NCBI GenBank assembly: GCA_030272585.1
Contig: BSYQ01000001.1
Span: forward strand, 8,013,001-8,077,000
Direction: 5' to 3'
Length of the DNA stretch: 64,000 nucleotides
Source: Bryopsis sp. KO-2023
Taxonomy: Eukaryota > Chlorophyta > Ulvophyceae > Bryopsidales > Bryopsidaceae
Of this stretch, positions 45,201 to 52,445 are shown in pieces; position 1 is the stretch's first letter, and every line of letters starts with the position of its first letter. Both the position numbers and the translations under genes were made by a program. The notes beneath the pieces were generated by a model that saw only the letters and a list, made by a program, of their open reading frames with translations, was not told where the DNA came from and did no database searches.

Positions 45201-45993
45201 TCCCCAAACAGATGGGCAGAGTGAAGTGAGCATAAGAACGCTTGAAAACTTCCTCAGGCCATATGTTGAACAACATCCAGAAGAGTGGGTGCAAAGCTTG
45301 GGGGTATGTGAGTTTGCAGCCAATAATGCAGTGCATTCTGCAACTGGCTACAGCCCCTTCTATTTGATGTATGGAACACACCCCCAAATGCCTGGGAATC
45401 TACTGGCGGGAACTTTGAACATGGAATCACAAGCTGTGCAAGAAATGTTGGAGGATATGCAAACAACACTAACAGATGCGAGAGAGAAATATCAGGGTGC
45501 ACAAGACAGGATGAGAGAACAGGCTAATAAGAAGAGGAGAGATGTGCAATTCAGAGTAGGGGATAAGGTTCTCTTAGCGACCAAAACCTTAAACCTGTCC
45601 CTACTGAAGCACATACCCGTTAAGATTAGAAGGAGGTTTATTGGTCCCCTCGTAATCTCTGCGGTAATTAGCTCGGTAGCTTATAAGCTAGCTCTGCCTG
45701 ATACGTGGAAGCTGCATCCAGTCTTTCATATATCGAAACTAAGGCAATTTCAAGAGAGTGTCAAGTTTCCTAGAGAAGTGTTAGCACCTCCAGCAATATT
45801 AGATGATGAGGGTGAACCAGAATATGAGGTAGAGGCTATTATTAGACATCGATTTGCTGGTAGAAGAAGAAGATATTTAGTTGTTTGGGTAGGTTACCCT
45901 TTGGCAGAGGCCACATGGGAGCCTGAAAACCATCTACTAAATGCCCCTATACTCTTGGCTGAGTACAAGAAAAGAGTTGGTATCAAAGGGTAG
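42163..45993 (+). CDS. pol: G1 Pol: protease, RT, RNase H, integrase, chromodomain
   Basis: Open from 42124 (after a TAA at 42121) to 45993, overlapping gag by 91 bp in the -1 frame; the first ATG is 42163 (1276 residues). Protease: AYIDSGSTANYIS. Reverse transcriptase: RMCLDYRWLNK, FTKLDLRSGYWQ and the catalytic FIDD. RNase H: ISDASGDATGG, YERELLG and TDHQPL. Integrase: HHCC finger (GHLGMDRTYDLV ... CDQCQQMK), DDE residues in TTDLVTDL, IISDRDTRF and GQSEVSIRTLE. A GPY region (FIGPLVISAV) is followed by a C-terminal chromodomain (RYLVVWVGYPLAEATWEPE) that may steer insertion to marked chromatin. No stops or shifts seen. Confidence 0.96.
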   Translation: MPPAPKRSEASVGKGKLNMGAGVGSAVFPELQSNVPTSTSALLNEDVLETPISAAPIVEKAAFAPDGVTLGNSIQQSHSGIEGGEEATLAPPIRVETSDGLVDTTQNSESKSVAQANAHYKGYELLGEIGKKSATAYIDSGSTANYISLETVQQLGLQYEPRENTVKFLDGTESRSIGRCHGIQFTCNRIKLHFDADVLPKSGYPILLGLPWLIHYNPRVNFKTGEITIEKGKHTVRLPLSVMPEYNLQASGKTELSFCSSTRIQKQLEKGKISHVVMVVIRPEDDTKRGVETVPEERTGDDLDKLINPNMDPRIQAVLTKHRNVFAKNLPKGVPPVRLGHEFRIDLEEGTEPMYRPLYKLSPMELDEVKRQIDYLLEMDFIEPSQSPFGAPILFVPKKDGGLRMCLDYRWLNKATVKNRYPLPLPEEMLDRIEGAGIFTKLDLRSGYWQMPMKVEDRPKTAFRSRFGHYQFKVLSFGLTNAPAQYMNMINDIFKDMLDLFVLIFIDDLLIYSQSISEHVEHLDAVLGRLEKFKLFAKGSKSEICVTETDFCGFWLSSKGISAMDVKVKAIKDWKPLKTVTDVRSFLGMVSFYRRFIPEFAKIAGPLHDLTKKNVMWDWGPAQEKAFQTLKTVLMRKPVLIHPDPKGDYTVISDASGDATGGVLCQDHGHGLQPIAYCSRRLSQSEQKYSVYERELLGIAYCLMQWRHYLEGCPGAVTVLTDHQPLTNFMDQKHMTRPQARWLRAGHFLSIKPKIHYIQGKLNLVADALSRSLPTSTESNVISSVRPSEEEITVWKQTLLTDDEIKDRYQQLLQGDQIAGMGLNEFGLVIYKAPDELMKLWVPQELRRKILAEEHDHQIAGHLGMDRTYDLVARKYYWPQMKKDIREYVKTCDQCQQMKPELKAQKGLIQPLPIPTRKWDHITTDLVTDLPVSEGYDAVAVFVDRLTKMVKFIPCTKTIDAKGYAQLFFDNIFRHFGVPSTIISDRDTRFVSKFWRELMNCLGTQVRMSTAFHPQTDGQSEVSIRTLENFLRPYVEQHPEEWVQSLGVCEFAANNAVHSATGYSPFYLMYGTHPQMPGNLLAGTLNMESQAVQEMLEDMQTTLTDAREKYQGAQDRMREQANKKRRDVQFRVGDKVLLATKTLNLSLLKHIPVKIRRRFIGPLVISAVISSVAYKLALPDTWKLHPVFHISKLRQFQESVKFPREVLAPPAILDDEGEPEYEVEAIIRHRFAGRRRRYLVVWVGYPLAEATWEPENHLLNAPILLAEYKKRVGIKG
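42205..42211 (+). promoter_or_regulatory. Probable -1 ribosomal frameshift heptamer GGGAAAC
   Basis: In the gag frame the codons read AAG GGA AAC TGA, so G GGA AAC fits the X XXY YYZ rule exactly and abuts the stop. Slipping back one base enters the pol frame, open from 42124 to 45993. Downstream RNA structure was not assessed. Confidence 0.75.
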
Positions 45994-46224
45994 AGTTCAG
46001 TTAGCATTTGGGTTGTCTAGCCACGAGACACTGTCTTAGAGGCTAGGTGATGGACTGGCTAAGGGAAATCCGTGGGTTTAGTAGCAGAAGAGAGCATCTG
46101 GGTGTATGGGCACTTATGGGTACTAACTTTTGTGCTAAGCTAGGGATTGCTGGTATCCTAGCACAAGGCTGTAAGAGTCAGCCTACTATGCAATTGAATT
46201 TTATTCTGGTGAGGGCACCAAGTC

Positions 46225-46242
46225 ACCCCGGGGGGGAGGCAT
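46225..46242 (+). promoter_or_regulatory. G1 polypurine tract
   Basis: GGGGGGGAGGCAT-type purine run directly before the 3' LTR (46243); expected plus-strand primer. Confidence 0.65.
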
Positions 46243-46670
46243 TGATACCAGCATGGGTCCCTGAGACGTCAAGGACGTCTAACAGACATTAGGATGTACA
46301 CACTCGAGGTAACCACCACTACTGCCGCCGCCACTGGTCAGAACTGAAAGGTTAACGTTCAGAGCAAGAGAAAGAGAGTCAAGGAGGAAAGGTTCAAGCT
46401 CTAGAGACAGCTGGGTTTGCTGGAGGCGTTGTATCAGTGGACAGTGAATGGGGAGTGAGTCAGTGGGATCAGAACGAGGAAACACCTCGGGTTATCGAAC
46501 TTTAAAAGGAGTGAAGTGAGGGGACGTTTGTAACTGTTCTTGCTTGGCTACTCTGTGTGCGAACTGTGTGCGTTCCAAGTGCGTGTGAGCGTGTGACCCC
46601 ACAAGACCCAGCCGAACTCGATAAGGAAAGTCGTCGACGAAGACGTCACAGTCGTCGTCTGGCGGTATCA
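46243..46670 (+). repeat. G1 3' LTR
   Basis: 428 bp, same ends and sequence as the 5' LTR; followed by the duplicated CTTCC. Confidence 0.93.
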
Positions 46671-46675
46671 CTTCC

Positions 46676-47096
46676 TTAGTAGTAGCTGAAAAACAGATTA
46701 TTTCTGCCTCTGTTTTTTTGTCTACCAAACGATCAGTCCCTGGGTCTATGATAAAGCCTAATATCCCGATGGCCTCTTTTCCCAGAATGCTCCGTCCATG
46801 CCCTTCCAAAATAGTGAACTGCAGCTCAGACTGGTTCTGCCCGACTTCGACCATTGCTGTGGTTGTTCCGAGTGATTGTACACTGTCCTGCGTGATGCCC
46901 TGAATAGACATCTTTCCTGGATGAAGTGGAAGTCCAAACTTTCGTAACGTCTTCTCATAGAGAATACTGACTGCAGCTCTTGTGTCAATCAAGAACTTGA
47001 CTTGCTGTCCTTTGATAACCCCATTGACATGCATAAGTCTTCTGTTCTGTTGGCTGCCATCCGAAGCATTCCCCACCCCCACATATGCTTCGTCTC
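46676..47096 (-). pseudogene. R2 protease segment
   Basis: Retropepsin-like region (VKFLIDTRAAVSILYEK, then EGHGRSILGKEAIGILG). The expected catalytic D-T/S-G triplet reads D-T-R, so the protease may be inactive or divergent. Cut from Gag by MITE copy 3 and from the rest of Pol by G1; the frame is continuous over both gaps. Confidence 0.8.
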
Positions 47097-47104
47097 CTTC
47101 CGAG

Positions 47105-47579
47105 CAGAGATAGGACTTTACGGTTACGGTCACCGTAACCGGACCGTAACCACCGTAACCGGACCGTAACCGGAGTACAATTTTCGTCAGAAAATCGTAC
47201 TTTTACGGCCGTAACCGTAGCACCGTACCACTCCGTACCGCTCCGTACCGGACCGTAACGACCGTAACGGCCGTAACAACCGTAAACCGTAGAAAGTGAC
47301 CCCCGCAGGGTCCCGCGATTCCAAAGGAACCCAGGGGGATTCGAACCCGCGACCCTACTGACTGCAGCCTAACGCTTTAGCACTGAACCACGCTACTTCA
47401 CGGTGATTTAGGGCCTACCGTAGTTATACCGTACCTGTTCCGTACCGTAAAAACAACATATTACTCCGGTTACGGTACGGAGTTACGGCCGTAGTACGGT
47501 GACCGTAACCCGACCGTAACCGGACCGGACCGGAGTCGGACCAAAAATTTGGCCCAAGTCCTATCTCTGCTTCCGAGTC
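47105..47579 (-). mobile_element. hAT-like MITE, copy 3
   Basis: 475 bp in inverse orientation to copies 1, 2 and 4 (its tRNA-like module reads minus). TIRs as in the other copies; exact duplication CTTCCGAG at 47097-47104 and 47580-47587. Inserted between Gag and protease of R2 without loss of R2 bases. Confidence 0.92.
47325..47405 (-). other. tRNA-like pol III module in MITE copy 3
   Basis: Reverse-strand B box (complement GGATTCGAACC at 47337-47347); same module as in the other copies, in the opposite direction. Confidence 0.6.
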
Positions 47580-47587
47580 AGAATTCA

Positions 47588-48431
47588 TCCACACCGTGCT
47601 GACAGTGTTTTCTTCTTTCGTATCCACATGCTTGACTGGCTTTCCTGCAGTAACCCCCTTCCCAGACATAGGCTTTCCTGTCAGTGGTTTCTGCGAAGGA
47701 CCCCCCCCCTCCGTCTGCGCATTGGTGACTATGTCAGTAAGTCTTTCGGCTAGCCAGGGATTCCGCATGGCCTTTTGGACTGTTGTCAAGAGTTCGTTCA
47801 TGCGCGAAAGCTGAAGTGGGAACGTTACCAATCCTTTGCCGTTGATCGGAAATACTTCCAGTTTGTCTTCACCCTCCATATAACTCTCTGCCGAGTGTAC
47901 TTTTGCTTCCTTGTTTCCTGCGAGGCCCAAAGCTTCCCAGTCGCTGGCTAGCGAAGTGGCGTCTTCAAGCGTGGTCGGCTTACGCGTTTCGACTTGAACG
48001 CGAATATGGGGGTGAAGTCCCGCCAAGTAGTGCCCAACCAATTCTTCCTCGCTAGCTTCTGGTATTCTGACGGCCAGTTTGCGAAACAGAGCGTTGTACT
48101 CTTGGACGCCCTTCGTTCCTTGAGAGCAGTTGCGTATCAGTCTTCGAACCCTTGTGTTGTCATCCTTCCTTGCAAATTGACTCTTCATCTTTTCTCGTAG
48201 CAGCTCAAAAGAGAGAGTCCGTATGTCAGTTCGTTCCAAAAGAACCCTGTACCAGCTTTTTGCGAAACCACGCAACATAGTCCCGACAAAGCGCACCCGC
48301 GCAGTCTCAGAGCTTTCACCTATCAACTCAAGATATTCGTGTATTCCGAACCACCAATCCTGGAAGCTTTCGTCAGGTTTTTCCCCGGTAAAATATTCGG
48401 GCGTACCAAACTTTACTTTGGCCACCGTATG
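47588..48431 (-). pseudogene. R2 Gag, main part
   Basis: Contains the retrotransposon Gag domain (FQDWWFGIHEYLELIG, GFAKSWYRVLLER, LRREKM-type helix, VQEYNALFRKLAVRIP, HYLAGLHPHIR). No zinc knuckle was recognised before the protease. Bordered by MITE copies 4 and 3, which break the frame; the codons join without loss once both are ignored. Confidence 0.85.
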
Positions 48432-48439
48432 GTGACGGA

Positions 48440-48903
48440 CAGAGATAGGACTTGGGCCGATTTTTTGGTCCGGCTCCGGTCCGGTCCGGTTACGGTCGGG
48501 TTACGGTCACCGTACTACGGCCGTAACTCCGTACCGTAACCGGAGTAATATGCTGTTTTTACGGTACGGAACAGGTACGGTATAGCTACGGCAGGCCCTA
48601 AATCATCGTGAAGTAGTGTGGTTCAGTGTTAAAGCGTTAGGTTGCAGTCTGTAGGGTCGCAGGTTCGAATCCCCCTGGGTTCTTTTGGAATCGCGGGACC
48701 TTGCGGGGGTCACTTTCTACGGTTTACGGTTGGTACGGCCGTTACGGTCATTACGGTCCGGTACGGAGCGGTACGGAGCGGTACGGAGCTACGGTTACGG
48801 CCGTAAAAGTACGATTTTCCGACGAAAATTGTACTCCGGTTACGGTCCGGTTACGGCGTTACGGTACGGTTACGGTGACCGTAACCGTAAAGTCCTATCA
48901 CTG
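48440..48903 (+). mobile_element. hAT-like MITE, copy 4
   Basis: 464 bp; right TIR has one mismatch (TATCACTG). Exact duplication GTGACGGA at 48432-48439 and 48904-48911. Inserted within R2 gag. The arms and central module are as in the other copies. Confidence 0.9.
48605..48685 (+). other. tRNA-like pol III module in MITE copy 4
   Basis: B box GGTTCGAATCC at 48662-48672; A box-like TGGTTCAGTGT upstream. A few substitutions from copy 2. Confidence 0.6.
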
Positions 48904-48911
48904 GTGACGGA

Positions 48912-49195
48912 CCCCACTTTCAATTGATGTTCCGTTTCTTCTTGCTTCACGGCCACCTGGGCTGGGTACCGTAAAGACCTCTTCATATTCACTTTCTGGT
49001 GGAATGGTTACCCGTTCTGGGGTTGGCCTCCGGCCTTGCGAAGCCTCCAGTGCCGACATGCGTAGTTCCAACTGCGAAAACTCTTCCCGTAGGCTTGCTT
49101 GAATAGCCCTCACAATTTCTGACTCCATGGCGGTTGCCTGCCCCAGTTGTGAGCCCTCCGCCAAAATCTCTCCAGGTTCTCCAGGCTCATTCATG
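48912..49195 (-). pseudogene. R2 Gag N terminus
   Basis: Starts with an ATG overlapping the end of the primer site (about 49193-49195; MNEPGEPGEILAEG...), followed by a helix (AIQASLREEFSQLELRMSALE). Runs in frame into the main Gag part when MITE copy 4 is ignored. Confidence 0.8.
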
Positions 49196-49207
49196 GCTCC
49201 GAAACCA
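49196..49207 (-). promoter_or_regulatory. R2 primer-binding site
   Basis: Reads TGGTTTCGGAGC on the minus strand, directly touching the 5' LTR. Identical to the G1 primer site. Confidence 0.75.
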
Positions 49208-49469
49208 TATAATAACGAGACTTTCCAACTGATTCGTGAATGGGTACAACACACAGAGAACACACAGTCTTGGCCCAGAAGGGACTTACAAGGATATTGC
49301 AACTATTTCCACCCATCAATAAATATCTGTTCCCGTCCTGTACTGCCTCATTACTCACAGTACCTCTTCCTTAGTACTGCCTCTTTACAATACATATTCC
49401 CGTACTTTCCTAACCCATCTTCCTATCTCTTGCGTCATCCACCTGACTCCACCCTCTCAATCCTTTACA
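49208..49469 (-). repeat. R2 5' LTR
   Basis: 262 bp, looks identical to 32462-32723; flanked by the duplicated CGTCG at 49470-49474. Confidence 0.9.
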
Positions 49470-49530
49470 CGTCGCATGGCCACCCTTGTGCTTACTTACC
49501 CTTTCATGTAGTTTGCCACCCCAACAAATC

Positions 49531-50580
49531 TCAGAATGCACAGTGCAGCCATTTCTCATTTGGCGCCACAATCACACGAATGCACTCATCTCCAATGTTT
49601 TTTCTGGAGGGAAACCCGTAATGAAACCTTGCAATTTCCTTGGCGTTTGAGATTGTGTTGCTGAGAATTTTGTCAACCGCATATTGAATTTTTTCTTTTT
49701 TTGTCGTTTGCCCTCTCCATCGAAAAGGTCACGGACCCTGCGCATTCGAGCCGGTGTGGGAAGATCATTCAAAAATGGACCGCAGCAAGAGGGTGCTGCC
49801 GTCTCCCCTGTGCGCCGCCAGCTTGCGAATCCTGCGGACGAAGACGCTGTTGGCCTGGGATTCACGACGATCCACGCTTAGGAGAGGTGGTAGACTCTGA
49901 GGGCAAATGTAGAGGAGGACCAGAATTGGTATCCTAACCATAGAAAGTTCTGCAGAACTACTCCAGCTGGAGTAGACCTCAAAGAAGCGCCCTCTTTTTG
50001 ATCTCCCCATTCTCTCGGTTTGCAATGGAAACATGCATCCACAGGTTTGAAGATCCGGATGCCTGTCCTGTTCACATCGTTTTGAAACGCTGCGGTTCTG
50101 CCATCATGTTCGGCCACACAAGAATCGAACTTGGTGTTGGTGAGAAACATGAGGAGGGGTTTGAAACTTAAAAAATGAAAAAAATAAAAAAATACTGTGG
50201 CTTGACAGTTGTGGAAGTGTTTAAGAAGATCATTAAGCTTTTGAAAAAACAATCGATGCCATCGATCGGTATATATAACACATTAATGGTTTGGCAGTGT
50301 TGACACCTATTGTGCGATTTCCCCTCCGCCCTTTAGGAAGTTCGACTCAGACTACCGTTTTTTGCATCCTCTTCACGGTGCTGCATGGACGGTGGGTCAA
50401 GCTTTGGATTTGAGTTTTGCGATGTTCGAGGCTTTCACCCTGTTCATCCCTGTCTTGCTGATCGATGAGACTTAATGGCTGAAAGGAATGATGGTCGTCC
50501 GAACCCACATTTTCATTTCGGCAGCCTTTTGAGGACACCCTTTCGGACGACCTTGGCTGGTGCTGCAACTTGAGTTTTCA
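49531..50580 (-). CDS. Unresolved multi-exon gene, unknown function
   Basis: Several open pieces on the minus strand have splice borders whose phases fit. A last exon ends at the TGA 49531-49533 (NTISNAKEIARFHYGF, DECIRVIVAPNEKWLHCAF). Before it comes a piece around 49770-49850 (RIRKLAAHRGDGSTLLL) and one around 49970-50165 (FKPLLMFLTNTKFDSCVAEHDGR, GIRIFKPVDACFHCKPREW). A more upstream piece is near 50350-50570. No family is recognised. R2 is inserted about 60 bp beyond the stop, so it would lie in or near this gene's 3' UTR. The exon chain is tentative; the gene may extend further right (short open pieces at 51493-51726 and 51746-51937). Confidence 0.35.
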
Positions 50581-52445
50581 TGGATTGTTAGGCTAAGTGT
50601 AATAACAGGGGTTTGGGGATATCCAGAAGTTCTTTTGCTGTTGTTTGTCCTCCCTCTTTTTAAAAGGAAATGAAAGAACATAGGTAGGTCGAGTTGAGAG
50701 GGAGAAAGATGATGCAAAGGGAGGTCGTTTTTTTTTGGTGGCCAGTCCGATCCGCTGTTTTTTGTTGTGGATGTTTCGAGAACTTTTTGTTCCACCTTTG
50801 TTTGTGGAAGGTGGATATTGTACATGATGGTGGGTGGGGGCAGCAGTTGGCAATTCCCTCCCAGTTTTTTGTTTCTCCATTGCTGGGGCATGAGTTCAGG
50901 ATCAGAAAGTTCCCTAGATTGTTTCCAGAGGGCTTCAAATAAAAAACCTCAGCTCATCACTTGCAGTTCTGCTGCCCAATCGAATCTCCACATGATGACC
51001 CACCTCTACTGCATTGTGAAATCAAAATGTGAAAGTCTTTGGACACACTGATAAAATTCAAAATACAGCAAGTGTAACCACCTTGCTGACATCTATTAAA
51101 AAAAAAAAAGCGAATCCTCCCTTTCGTTTCCCCTTCAATATCCATGCGGATTCACTCCAAGTTTGACGCAAGCTCCAAAATATTCAGCCAACAATGCAAT
51201 GAAAACTCAAAGTCGTGAAAAAAAAAACATGCGAAGAGAATGGGCTTTCATCAGAGCCAAAAAGAAATGATCAGTTTGGATCCACGATTAGGTTCTGCTG
51301 CCAATTCATGTTTTGTATTCACTCTTTTTTTTTTTGGACTACATGAGGAAGGACACTTGTCTTCAGCTTTTTCATTCGCTGAAAGCTGAATTCAGACTGG
51401 GCTGTTCGCAGCCTGGTTCCTTTGCAACCAACACAAACCCCCCGACATGCACTTTGCTGCTGAGTGTATACATTTTTCCACATCATGTTACATCAACTTC
51501 TTTCAAATATCAAATGTCCTGAAATCAACCACCGAAAAATCCCAAAATAATAATACCCTTTGTAAGAATAAAACAAACACTGCCAATGTGATCTCCTATC
51601 TTCTGTTGTCTTTTCATTTTCAGCGGTTGATACACTGGATCCATTTGTCAAGGACCCCTTCCGACCCCTACTGACAAACCTATCAATTCCGGCCGTCACA
51701 AAATCCTTCACGTAGATCCTTCCCACCCATCCGCCATTCGGTTTTTTAAGAATTAAAAAACCGAAAAAAATACACCAAAAAATGAAAAACTAGAAAACAA
51801 AGACATGCCACAATCCGATCCTTGTGCTTCATATCATGACTAATTTCAAACACTCCTGGAAAATCGTTCCAGGAATTGCTGCTGGGATCCTTTGTTCGAT
51901 GAGCTTGATAGGTGGCTGATGCTTTCTTTGTATCCAATGGTAATATTAATTATTATAAGAGGAAGAGGTGCATCAGAAAAAGGGTGGTGCTACTTCTACT
52001 CTTTTTTGATTTATTGGGTGTGACAGGGGGGGGGAGATGAAACCTAATTGAAGTATATCTGTCTGATTCACGCAGTATCCCCCCCCCCTCTCCTCAGCGC
52101 CCCCGAAAAAATTGTTGAATGAAGTGACAACACTAATCAGACCTTAATCAGAGTGCAAATTCTTGCAAGCGCTTTGGGGAGCACCAGACAAGCAGCATGC
52201 TGTCGAGTCGAGCGACAATGCTGTCCTTTGGGATTTGGCAAATGAGAATTTTGAAGTGCATTCCAAAAGTTTTGGCTGGGAAAGTCGAAAAACTGAAAAA
52301 AATAATCAAGCAACGATTCTTCGCGATAAAATTTTGCGATGCAACTCCAATTACAATGTTTCGACAAGCAATGCACCCTGATGTCACTGAAAATAAAATA
52401 TCAAGCGAACAAACACACTCATATCGCCACTTCATATCTCCCGCA
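50581..52445. other. Region without a supported gene
   Basis: Nearly 1.9 kb of AT-rich sequence with homopolymer runs. Short minus-strand open pieces (for example 51493-51726, GRIYVKDFVTAGIDRF) could be exons of the gene to the left, but no chain or family supports them. The right end should hold the 3' UTR of the SET gene. Confidence 0.4.

Larger units (their letters stand above)
39182..46670 (+). mobile_element. Complete Ty3/gypsy chromovirus G1
   Basis: 7489 bp with 428-bp LTRs (TGATACC...GGTATCA) and a 5-bp duplication CTTCC (39177-39181, 46671-46675). The two LTRs look identical as read, both gag and pol are open, and the primer site, purine tract and frameshift site are present, so this copy is young and may be active. 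Integrase ends in a chromodomain, which puts it among the chromoviruses. It lies in R2, opposite to R2's direction, between protease and pol linker. Confidence 0.95.
32462..49469 (-). mobile_element. LTR retrotransposon R2 (Ty3-type), host of nested insertions
   Basis: Minus-strand element with 262-bp LTRs at both ends and a 5-bp target duplication CGTCG (32457-32461 and 49470-49474). The LTRs look identical by eye. The primer-binding site (49196-49207) is directly beside the 5' LTR. Removing one solo LTR, one chromovirus, one large hAT-like element and three MITEs, each with one target-duplication copy, leaves about 5.6 kb. This codes Gag-protease-reverse transcriptase-RNase H-integrase in one frame, except for one frameshift in a 7-base T run at about 38342-38348. 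Domain order PR-RT-RH-INT places it in Ty3/gypsy. It is broken many times and cannot now make its proteins. Confidence 0.92.

Noticed and set aside
42163..45993. Infectious retrovirus or envelope gene in G1
   Set aside because: Nothing after the chromodomain resembles an envelope; the 250 bp between pol and the 3' LTR has no long open frame.
32115..48685. True tRNA genes at the four B-box sites
   Set aside because: Only the A/B boxes are conserved; acceptor and anticodon stems do not pair, and all lie inside MITEs.
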